18,247 nt of DNA, taken from CALMFQ01 sp964495595 (GTDB taxonomy: Bacteria; Pseudomonadota; Gammaproteobacteria; Burkholderiales; SCOH01). Of the stretch, positions 8,410-15,214 are shown piece after piece. Each line of letters opens with the position of its first letter. The stretch's first letter is position 1. Position numbers and translations under genes: made by a program. Below the pieces are notes generated by a model. It saw only the letters and a list, made by a program, of their open reading frames with translations, was not told where the DNA came from and made no database searches. The stretch is taken from contig CAZBWH010000066.1 in assembly GCA_964495595.1 (NCBI GenBank), positions 1-18,247 of the forward strand, given 5' to 3'.

Positions 8410-8421
8410 CGCTTGCAAGCG
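8410..8421. repeat. 12-bp perfect palindrome in the lon leader
   Basis: CGCTTGCAAGCG reads the same on both strands and lies 26 bases upstream of the chosen lon start codon. It could be an operator half-site pair or a small RNA hairpin; no regulator is identifiable. Confidence 0.45.
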
Positions 8422-8489
8422 TGCATCGTTGATCGTCATGTGCGGTGCGGGCGGTGACCAGCCATAGCAAAATCAGCGCCTGAGCAGCT

Positions 8490-8518
8490 TAAATGGCTAC
8501 CAACCAGCCAAAATCAAG
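8490..8518 (-). promoter_or_regulatory. Candidate sigma-32 (heat-shock) promoter of lon
   Basis: On the minus strand CTTGATT (8512-8518) is followed, after 13 bases, by AGCCATTTA (8490-8498). This resembles the RpoH consensus CTTGAA / CCCCATTTA with acceptable spacing; the mismatches are one base in the -35 core and two in the -10. lon is a heat-shock gene in E. coli, which supports the call. Transcription would give a leader of about 100 bases. Confidence 0.5.
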
Positions 8519-8591
8519 CGTTGCAGGCCGCGAAATCGTGCATGAGAAACGGAAATGGGTCGCAGGAAGCGGGCTGACGGGCCCGTATTGC

Positions 8592-8613
8592 GCTGTTTTA
8601 CCCGCAAAACAGC
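8592..8613. repeat. Inverted repeat in the clpX-lon gap
   Basis: GCTGTTTT (8592-8599) and AAAACAGC (8606-8613) form a perfect 8-bp stem with a 6-base loop. No U-run follows on either strand, so a terminator role is unlikely. Confidence 0.5.
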
Positions 8614-8655
8614 ACGATCGCCAGTCCATGTTAGCCCATTCAGCCGGATGGCGCG

Positions 8656-8683
8656 AAAAAACATCCGCCCTGAAGGGCGGATG
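8656..8683 (-). terminator. Rho-independent terminator of the tig-clpP-clpX unit
   Basis: On the minus strand, 33 bases past the clpX stop, CATCCGCCC and GGGCGGATG form a perfect 9-bp stem with loop TTCA, followed at once by six T. It separates clpX transcription from lon. Confidence 0.92.
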
Positions 8684-8715
8684 GTTACTTCCTGGGGAAA
8701 ACGACAACCGGCAGG

Positions 8716-9978
8716 TCAGTTGCCGCTGGCAGTGCGGGCGCCTTCGGCGTAGATCAGCAGCGGAGCGGAGTCATTGGCAATGGTATTTTCATCTACCACC
8801 ACTTTCGCTACGTTTTCCAGACTGGGCAACTCGTACATGGTGTCGAGCAAGGCATGCTCCAGGATCGAGCGCAGGCCGCGTGCGCCGGTCTTGCGTGCCA
8901 AAGCCTTGCGGGCAATGGCCAGCAGTGCATCGCTGCGGATTTCCAGTTCGGCACCTTCCAGTTCGAACAACTTCTGGTACTGCTTGACCAAGGCATTTTT
9001 GGGCTCGGTCAGGATGGTGACCAACGCCTGATCGTCCAGTTCTTCCAGCGTGGCAACGACTGGCAGGCGGCCAACAAATTCGGGAATCAGACCGAACTTG
9101 ATCAGGTCTTCCGGCTCGACGTCGCGCAGCGTCTGCCCAACGGCCACGCTGTCGTCCTTGCTGTAGACCTCGGCGCCGAAGCCGATGCCGCCCTTGCGCG
9201 AACGGTTGCGAATGACTTTTTCCAGCCCGTCAAACGCACCACCGCAAACAAACAGGATATTGGTGGTGTCCACCTGGACAAATTCCTGATTCGGGTGCTT
9301 GCGCCCACCCTGCGGCGGAACAGACGCCACGGTGCCTTCGATCAGCTTGAGCAATGCCTGCTGCACGCCTTCACCCGATACATCACGGGTAATCGATGGG
9401 TTGTCGGACTTACGGGAAATCTTGTCGATTTCATCAATGTAAACAATGCCGCGTTGCGCCTTCTCGACGTCGTAATCGCATTTCTGCAGCAGCTTCTGGA
9501 TGATGTTTTCGACATCTTCACCAACATAACCAGCTTCGGTAAGCGTGGTGGCATCCGCCATCACGAAAGGCACATTCAGCAGGCGGGCAAGCGTCTGGGC
9601 CAGCAGGGTTTTTCCCGAGCCGGTCGGGCCGATCAGCAGAATGTTGCTTTTGGCCAGTTCGACATCGCTGTTGCGGTCCTGTTGCTGCGCAAGCCGCTTG
9701 TAGTGGTTGTAGACTGCGACGGCCAGAATTTTCTTGGCGCCTTCCTGACCGATGACGTACTGATCAAGGGTCTGGCGGATTTCTGCCGGGGCAGGCAGAC
9801 GGTCATCGCCGCTGCGTTGTGGTTGCTGCGACTGGGTTTCTTCCCGAATGATATCGTTGCACAGCTCGATACATTCGTCGCAGATGAAGACCTGCGGCCC
9901 CGCAATCAGCTTGCGGACCTCGTTCTGGCTCTTGCCACAGAACGAGCAGTACAACATCTTTTCGTTGCTTTCGGACAT
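8716..9978 (-). CDS. clpX: ATP-dependent Clp protease ATP-binding subunit ClpX
   Basis: A 420-residue AAA+ unfoldase that recognises tagged or native substrates and threads them into ClpP. The N-terminal zinc-binding domain has four cysteines, C11, C14, C33 and C36 (CSFC, CDEC). Walker A is GPTGSGKT (117-124), followed by the substrate-gripping pore loop GYVGED, Walker B IVYIDEIDKI, the second pore loop with GGRKHP, and the sensor-2 region GARGLRSILE. An IGF-type loop for ClpP docking is visible as GIGFGAEV. Length and order are normal. The ATG at 9976-9978 has GGAG about eight bases upstream. It lies 81 bases after clpP on the same strand, with a possible RNA hairpin between them. Confidence 0.98.
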   Translation of the reverse strand: MSESNEKMLYCSFCGKSQNEVRKLIAGPQVFICDECIELCNDIIREETQSQQPQRSGDDRLPAPAEIRQTLDQYVIGQEGAKKILAVAVYNHYKRLAQQQDRNSDVELAKSNILLIGPTGSGKTLLAQTLARLLNVPFVMADATTLTEAGYVGEDVENIIQKLLQKCDYDVEKAQRGIVYIDEIDKISRKSDNPSITRDVSGEGVQQALLKLIEGTVASVPPQGGRKHPNQEFVQVDTTNILFVCGGAFDGLEKVIRNRSRKGGIGFGAEVYSKDDSVAVGQTLRDVEPEDLIKFGLIPEFVGRLPVVATLEELDDQALVTILTEPKNALVKQYQKLFELEGAELEIRSDALLAIARKALARKTGARGLRSILEHALLDTMYELPSLENVAKVVVDENTIANDSAPLLIYAEGARTASGN

Positions 9979-10022
9979 CGCCGAGCTCCATCCTGGTTGC
10001 TTGACTGGCGTGGGGAGAACGA

Positions 10023-10050
10023 TGCGCGCCAGACGCCTGGCCGGCGCGCA
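10023..10050. repeat. Hairpin-forming inverted repeat between clpP and clpX
   Basis: TGCGCGCC (10023-10030) and GGCGCGCA (10043-10050) form a perfect 8-bp stem. CCAG/CTGG inside (10029-10032 and 10037-10040) allows an alternative inner stem. No clear U-run follows, so it may be an mRNA-processing or stability element rather than a terminator. Confidence 0.5.
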
Positions 10051-10059
10051 TTGCGTACA

Positions 10060-10677
10060 TCAGTTGCGGGACTGCAACACCTGGTCGATCAGGCCGTATT
10101 CACGGGCCGCCTCGGCACTCATGAAGTTGTCGCGGTCGGTATCGCGCTCGATCTGCTCCAGCGACTGGCCGGTCTGGTCGGCCAGCATGCGATTGAGCTT
10201 TTCTTTCAGATAAAGGATCTCTTTCGCATGGATTTCGATATCCGACGCCTGCCCCTGAAAACCGCCCAGCGGCTGGTGGATCATCACCCGCGAGTTCGGC
10301 AAGGCGTAACGTTTTCCCTTGGTGCCGGCCGACAGCAGGAATGCGCCCATGCTGCAGGCCTGACCGATACACAAGGTGCTGACATCCGGCTTGATGAACT
10401 GCATGGTGTCGTAAATCGACATGCCGGCGGTAATCGAGCCACCCGGCGAGTTGATGTACAGCGAAATGTCCTTATCCGGGTTTTCCGATTCGAGAAACAG
10501 CAATTGCGCCACTACCAGATTGGCCGTGTCGTCGGTCACCGGGCCCACCATGAATACCACACGCTCTTTCAACAGGCGCGAGTAGATATCGTAGGCGCGT
10601 TCGCCGCGCCCGCTTGTTTCAACCACCATGGGCACCAGGCCCAGGTTTTGCGGTTGCCAATCCGATTTGTGGAACAT
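10060..10677 (-). CDS. clpP: ATP-dependent Clp protease proteolytic subunit ClpP
   Basis: The 205-residue serine peptidase that forms the tetradecameric barrel used with ClpX. The catalytic triad is complete: S109 (GQACSMGAF), H134 (VMIHQP) and D183 (DTDRDNFMS). The 25- and 49-residue spacings equal those of E. coli ClpP S97/H122/D171. INSPGGS at 75-81 provides the oxyanion-hole glycines, and YDIYSRLLKERVVF is typical of the N-terminal part. About ten N-terminal residues are probably removed, as in other ClpPs. The ATG shares one base with the tig stop codon (TAATG), so the two genes are probably translationally coupled. clpX follows. Confidence 0.98.
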   Translation of the reverse strand: MFHKSDWQPQNLGLVPMVVETSGRGERAYDIYSRLLKERVVFMVGPVTDDTANLVVAQLLFLESENPDKDISLYINSPGGSITAGMSIYDTMQFIKPDVSTLCIGQACSMGAFLLSAGTKGKRYALPNSRVMIHQPLGGFQGQASDIEIHAKEILYLKEKLNRMLADQTGQSLEQIERDTDRDNFMSAEAAREYGLIDQVLQSRN

Positions 10678-11993
10678 TATTGACGATTCCCCATCAGTTC
10701 ATCGAAGCTCAGCGTCTTGTCGACGACCTTGGCCTGCGCCTTGGCCCACTGAACGACATTCTCTTCGGTTGCCAGCGACTCTGGGCCCTCCAGCCGGTCA
10801 GCACTGGCGTAATACCAGGTGATGACTTCCTGCGGGTCTTCGTACGATTCGGCGAATTCTTCTACAACGGCGCGCACCTGCTCCGGTTTGGCGGTCAGCG
10901 CATTGGCCTCGACCACTTCACCCAGGATCAGCCCGAGCTTGACGCGGCGTTCAGCTTGCGGCTCGAAGAACTGCGGCGGCAGCTGCATCTGGGCCGGGTC
11001 GATGCCACGAGCGGACAGGTCGTTGGCGGTTTGCTGCTGCAGGCGGCCGATTTCGAGCTGGACCAGCGCCTTGGGTACCTCGATCGGATTGGCGTCCAGC
11101 AGGATCTGCATGACGTTTTCCTTGGTACGGGCCAGCAGGCGGCGCTTGACTTCGCGTTCCACGTTCTTTCGCACTTCTGCGCGCATCTTGCTTACATCAC
11201 CATCTTCCACGCCCAACACCTTGGCGAACTCGCTGTCGATTTCCGGCACCAGTGGCTCGGCAATGCTTTTGACCTTGATTTCAAAGGTAACGGCCTTGCC
11301 GGCGACATCCTTGCCGTGGTAGTCCTCAGGAAAAGTCATATCGAATGATTTGGTTTCTTCGTCTTTCGTGCCGATGATGGCGGCTTCGAAGTCCGGCAAC
11401 ATTTGGCCTTGGCCCAGCCAGACAGCGTAATTCTCGGCGGTGCCGCCTTCAAAGGTGACGCCGTCCAGAGTGCCTTTGAAATCGATGATAACGCGATCAC
11501 CCGCCTGTACTGCACGATCCGTCACCGCCTTGAAAGAGGTGCGCTGCTTGCGCAGGATGTCGATGGTTTTGTCGACCTCGGCATCGGTGACTTCGGTGGC
11601 GGGCACTTCCAGCTCGGCGCCGGACAGGTCGCCCAGAGTGATCTCGGGGTACACTTCAAATACGGCACTGAAGCGGAACTGGGCAGCAGCGTCACCGTCA
11701 TCGGTGTGTTGGGGCTCGAAACGCGGATAGCCGGCGACCTTGAGGTTCTGCTCACGCACGGCGCTGCCAAACGACATCTGGATGGTTTCGCCCATGACCT
11801 CGTCACGAATCTGTGCGCCATAATGCTGGGCGACGACTTTCATCGGTGCCTTGCCGGGGCGAAAGCCCTGAATCCGGACAGTACGGGCGGCACGCACCAG
11901 GCGGTTATTGACCTCAGCGTCGATCTGCTCGACCGGCACGGAAATATTCAGGCGACGCTCCAGTTGTCCCAGCGTTTCCAGGCTTGCTTGCAT
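10677..11993 (-). CDS. tig: Trigger factor, ribosome-associated chaperone/prolyl isomerase
   Basis: A 438-residue chaperone that meets nascent chains at the ribosome exit tunnel. The N-terminal ribosome-binding domain has the signature GFRPGKAP (42-49), close to the usual ribosome-docking loop. The FKBP-like prolyl isomerase domain (about 150-245) shows DRVIIDFKG, FEGG and FPEDYHGKDVAGK. The helical C-terminal substrate-cradling arms follow (about 246-438). Length and order are normal. The ATG has AAGGA seven bases upstream. It heads the tig-clpP-clpX unit. A palindrome, TGACGGT-g-ACCGTCA, lies about 50 bases upstream of the start, but I cannot name a regulator. Confidence 0.97.
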   Translation of the reverse strand: MQASLETLGQLERRLNISVPVEQIDAEVNNRLVRAARTVRIQGFRPGKAPMKVVAQHYGAQIRDEVMGETIQMSFGSAVREQNLKVAGYPRFEPQHTDDGDAAAQFRFSAVFEVYPEITLGDLSGAELEVPATEVTDAEVDKTIDILRKQRTSFKAVTDRAVQAGDRVIIDFKGTLDGVTFEGGTAENYAVWLGQGQMLPDFEAAIIGTKDEETKSFDMTFPEDYHGKDVAGKAVTFEIKVKSIAEPLVPEIDSEFAKVLGVEDGDVSKMRAEVRKNVEREVKRRLLARTKENVMQILLDANPIEVPKALVQLEIGRLQQQTANDLSARGIDPAQMQLPPQFFEPQAERRVKLGLILGEVVEANALTAKPEQVRAVVEEFAESYEDPQEVITWYYASADRLEGPESLATEENVVQWAKAQAKVVDKTLSFDELMGNRQ

Positions 11994-12044
11994 TGTAATT
12001 CCTTAAATTTCGAAGGTTTGACGATCCGCGGTACGACGAGACCC

Positions 12045-12059
12045 TGACGGTGACCGTCA
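12045..12059. promoter_or_regulatory. Palindrome upstream of tig (possible operator)
   Basis: TGACGGT (12045-12051), one central G and ACCGTCA (12053-12059) form a perfect 7-bp inverted repeat in the divergent tig / caspase-gene region. On the minus strand it overlaps TTGACG, a possible -35 for tig, but no convincing -10 follows at 16-18 bases. Confidence 0.45.
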
Positions 12060-12189
12060 AGACAGGAGTTGTGACCGATCAGAAACTTTGAATATTGCCA
12101 TCCGTTGCGGTTTGAGGCAACCACCCAGCGCGCCGCGCCGCCTGGCCAGAAACGAACCGGCGCTGCAGGCAGTCAGGCCATGCGGGCAT

Positions 12190-12217
12190 TTGCCTGCCTT
12201 GTGACCGGGGCTACAAT
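12190..12217 (+). promoter_or_regulatory. Candidate promoter of the caspase-lipoprotein pair
   Basis: TTGCCT (12190-12195), a 16-base spacer and TACAAT (12212-12217) give four and five of six matches to the sigma-70 hexamers. The predicted leader is about 50 bases, with AAGGAG (12260-12265) nine bases before the ATG. A 7-bp inverted repeat GCAGGCA/TGCCTGC (12165-12171 and 12191-12197) overlaps the -35. Confidence 0.5.
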
Positions 12218-12274
12218 GCATGGCAAACCCGCTCGCCGCCTGTCTTCCAATCTGCCACCAAGGAGCACTCTCCC

Positions 12275-15181
12275 ATGCCCCGTCTATCTGTCATGCTCGG
12301 CCTGTGTGGCCTGTTTGTCCTGCCAGCCCCGCTGGCTGCTGCACCGGCAGAATCGCCGGTACTGCGGATCGAAACCGGTGCGCACACGGCCCTGTTGACC
12401 CGGATCAGCGTCGATGCAGCCGGGCGCCACATTGCCACGGCATCCGAGGATAAAACCGTCCGGGTTTGGGATGCTGTGTCCGGCCGGCAGGTTGGCGTAC
12501 TGCGACCACCGATCGGGGACGCCAGTCTGGGTGCGGTCTACGCGGTTGCGATCTCACCCGACGGCAGCACGATTGCTGCAGCGGGCAACTCCGGCTTCGA
12601 TGGCAACCGCCATTCGCTGTACCTGTTCGACCGTGCCACTGGACGGATGCGCAAGGCAGGCACATTGAGCGGACTGGAGTCACCGGTACATCAACTGGCC
12701 TGGTCTACCAACGGACAGTACCTGGCAGTCGGGCTACGCAGTGGCGGGTTGAGGGTATTCCGTCGCGATCTGCAGCCGGCAGGGCAGGATGCCGAGTACA
12801 ACGATGTCATCTTCGGCGCCGATTTCAATGCCGACGGCCGGCTGGCGGTTGCCAGCCTGGATGGATCGGTGCGCCTTTACCAACTGGACGGGTACGGACT
12901 CAGGCGGCTGGCCCGGATGCGGGTACAGGCCGGCACGCCCTACTCGGTCGCTTTTTCTCCATCCGGCCAACAGCTGGCAGTCGGATTGCAGAATGCGGCA
13001 GCAGTGGAATTGCTCGATTCGACCACTCTGACCAGCCAGCACACAGCACGCCAAGGTGGCCAGGGCAATCTGGGCCGGGTCAGCTGGTCGGCAGACGGCC
13101 AGACCCTGTATGCCGGCGGTACGCTGGCCAGCCGCGGACGTTTTCCGGTTGTTGCGTTTGGCGAGCGTGGCAAGGCGGGCGGCAGGGAGTTGCATGGTTT
13201 TGGCAACATTATTACCGCGCTGGCCGGGCGCGGCGGCGGTGGCGTGTATGTTGCGACGGCTGAGCCTGGCTGGGCTGCGCTGACGGCACAAGGCGAACTG
13301 CAGTTCGAGCAGCGGCGGCAAACGGCCGATTTCCGGGATGCTGGCGATCGCTTCCGGGTGGCCGGCAATGGTAGCAAGGTGTCCTTTCCGCTGATGCCCG
13401 GCGACCGGAGCAGCCTGTCCTTCAATCTTGCCACGGGCGATCTGCGTGCCGATCAGGATGCCGACACATCGCCTGCCCGGCAATCGGCCGGCGGGCTGAC
13501 GCTGGACAACTGGAAGAACAGTGCCCAGCCGCTGCTGAATCAGCGGCCGTTGCCGCTGGCAGCCGGAGAAGTGGCCCGCAGTGCGGCAGTGGGCGCTGAG
13601 CGGGCGGTGCTGGGCACCGAGTGGTTTTTGCGCTGTTTTGATGCCAGCGGCCGGCCACTGTGGGAAAAGCGCGTGCCGGCGGCGGCCTGGGCGGTCGCGA
13701 TCAGTGGCGATGGTCGCTGGGTGGTGGCGGCGCTGGGCGATGGCACGATGCGCTGGCACCGGCTGAGCGACGGTCTGGAACAACTGGCGCTGTTCGTGCA
13801 CACTGACCGCGAACGCTGGCTGGCGTGGTCGCCCAGCGGCTATTACGATACGTCGCTCAACGGAGAGGGCCTGATCGGCTGGCATCTGAACCAGGGTGCG
13901 GCCAGGCAGGCGGATTTCTACCCGGTGGGCCGCTTCCGCAAACAGTATTACCGACCTGACGTCATCCAGCAGATTCTGGCCAGCGGTGATGCCGAGCGGG
14001 CGCTGCAACTGGCCAATCAGGCGAATTTGCCGGCACAGGCACCGACTCCCGCAGCTCCCGCAGCTCCCGCAGTGCCGCCGCCCCTGCCAGTGCAGGTGGT
14101 GCGTATCCTGCCGCCGATGCTTGAACTGCAGGGAGACAGCCAACTGGAGAGCAGTGCCAACCAGGTGCCGGTGAAGTTTGCAGTGCGCACCCCGCCGGAT
14201 GCACCGGCCACTGAAGTGAAAATCCGTGTCAACGGCCGGCTGCAACGCTCGCTCGACGCCCGCTCGCTGCCCCGCCAACGCTCCGGCGAAGCGCCGCAGA
14301 TCGAGACCGTGGTACAGGTACCGCAGCAGGATTCCAGCATCGACATCATTGCCCGCAACAAGAACGGCACCTCGGAGCCAGTAACGATTTTTGTACGTCG
14401 CAGCCGGCAGACTGCCTTGCCTGACGTGGCCCAGGACAAATACGGCAAGCTGTACGCGGTAATTGTCGGCGTGTCGTCCTACCCCAGGCTGCCGGGAGAC
14501 CGGCAACTGGTGTTTCCGGCCAAGGACGCGCGTGATTTTGCCGAGGTGCTGGAAAAGCAGGCCAAGCCGCTGTTCCGTGAAACCAGCTTTGTGACCCTGA
14601 CCAACGATCAGGCCACCCACCAGAAAATTGCCGAGGGACTGAAGTGGCTGCGCGAATCGGTCGGGCCGGACGACATGGGCATGCTTTTTCTGGCAGGCCA
14701 CGGCATGATCGGGCCGGACCGCAAGTACTACTTCGCTTCGCACGATTTCGAAATGGAAAAAATGCGCGAAACTGGGGTGCCCGGCGCAGCGATTCAGGAG
14801 GCCCTGACCAATCTGCGTGGGCGGGGGGTATTCTTCATTGATACCTGCCACTCTGGATTTGCGCTGGCAGAGCTGCGCGTCAACACCGATCTGACCGGCA
14901 CACTGAACGAAATGGGCGACGAAAAAAGCGTCGTGATTCTGGCCGGATCGGCTGGCAAGCAGTTTTCGCAGGAAGCAGACGAATGGGGTAATGGCGCCTT
15001 TACCAAGGCGATCATTGAAGGCCTGCGCGGCAAGGCCAACCTGGCCGGTACCAGCAAGATCACTCCGCCGCTGCTGCACAGCTACGTGTCCGGCCGGGTA
15101 CGGCAACTGACCAACAGCGAGCAGACGCCGAAAATGGTCGGTGCGATTTTCGATGACCCGATTGCCGTGGTTGGGCGATAA
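12275..15181 (+). CDS. Exported WD40-repeat protein with C-terminal caspase-like (metacaspase) peptidase domain
   Basis: A 968-residue multidomain protein. A Sec signal peptide (MPRLSVMLGLCGLFVLPAPLAAA) predicts export, with cleavage after A23 or A25. WD40-like repeats follow at about 37-72, 86-125, 136-165, 177-206, 221-251, 264-284 and 470-500. A further block at 512-566 holds WLAWSPSGYYDTS, GLIGWHLN and FRKQYYRPDVI, which I associate with WD40-caspase proteins. A Pro/Ala linker (589-605) and a beta-rich, Ig-like stretch (606-710) precede the peptidase (about 723-960), whose catalytic His809 (FLAGHGM) and Cys858 (FIDTCHSG) are both present. D856, two before the cysteine, is the residue that binds a basic P1 side chain in metacaspases, so cleavage after Arg/Lys is plausible. 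Substrate and role are unknown. AAGGAG lies nine bases before the ATG. A lipoprotein gene follows after 33 bases. Confidence 0.9.
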   Translation: MPRLSVMLGLCGLFVLPAPLAAAPAESPVLRIETGAHTALLTRISVDAAGRHIATASEDKTVRVWDAVSGRQVGVLRPPIGDASLGAVYAVAISPDGSTIAAAGNSGFDGNRHSLYLFDRATGRMRKAGTLSGLESPVHQLAWSTNGQYLAVGLRSGGLRVFRRDLQPAGQDAEYNDVIFGADFNADGRLAVASLDGSVRLYQLDGYGLRRLARMRVQAGTPYSVAFSPSGQQLAVGLQNAAAVELLDSTTLTSQHTARQGGQGNLGRVSWSADGQTLYAGGTLASRGRFPVVAFGERGKAGGRELHGFGNIITALAGRGGGGVYVATAEPGWAALTAQGELQFEQRRQTADFRDAGDRFRVAGNGSKVSFPLMPGDRSSLSFNLATGDLRADQDADTSPARQSAGGLTLDNWKNSAQPLLNQRPLPLAAGEVARSAAVGAERAVLGTEWFLRCFDASGRPLWEKRVPAAAWAVAISGDGRWVVAALGDGTMRWHRLSDGLEQLALFVHTDRERWLAWSPSGYYDTSLNGEGLIGWHLNQGAARQADFYPVGRFRKQYYRPDVIQQILASGDAERALQLANQANLPAQAPTPAAPAAPAVPPPLPVQVVRILPPMLELQGDSQLESSANQVPVKFAVRTPPDAPATEVKIRVNGRLQRSLDARSLPRQRSGEAPQIETVVQVPQQDSSIDIIARNKNGTSEPVTIFVRRSRQTALPDVAQDKYGKLYAVIVGVSSYPRLPGDRQLVFPAKDARDFAEVLEKQAKPLFRETSFVTLTNDQATHQKIAEGLKWLRESVGPDDMGMLFLAGHGMIGPDRKYYFASHDFEMEKMRETGVPGAAIQEALTNLRGRGVFFIDTCHSGFALAELRVNTDLTGTLNEMGDEKSVVILAGSAGKQFSQEADEWGNGAFTKAIIEGLRGKANLAGTSKITPPLLHSYVSGRVRQLTNSEQTPKMVGAIFDDPIAVVGR
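14046..14072 (+). repeat. Three tandem 9-bp repeats in the caspase linker
   Basis: CTCCCGCAG occurs three times in perfect tandem. Because the unit is nine bases, copy-number change would lengthen or shorten the Pro/Ala linker between the WD40 part and the C-terminal half without shifting the frame. Confidence 0.9.
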
Positions 15182-15214
15182 TCCAGATACGATGGATTCA
15201 GGAAACATAGTCAC

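Larger units (their letters stand above)
8385..8715. other. Intergenic region clpX-lon (331 bases)
   Basis: No credible gene is seen here; the small open frames on both strands resemble nothing I recognise. Reading in the direction of the flanking genes it holds the clpX terminator (8656-8683), an 8-bp stem hairpin (8592-8613), a candidate heat-shock promoter for lon (8490-8518), and a 12-bp palindrome CGCTTGCAAGCG (8410-8421) in the lon leader. Confidence 0.7.

Noticed and set aside
8385..8426. Longer lon start giving MHACKRVQFTRK
   Set aside because: The extension lies on the palindrome and lacks a ribosome-binding site; GAAAG fits the ATG at 8382-8384 better.
8854..10683. 609-codon plus-strand open frame opposite clpX and clpP
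   Set aside because: It is the antisense of two unmistakable genes and shows no family features or ribosome-binding site.
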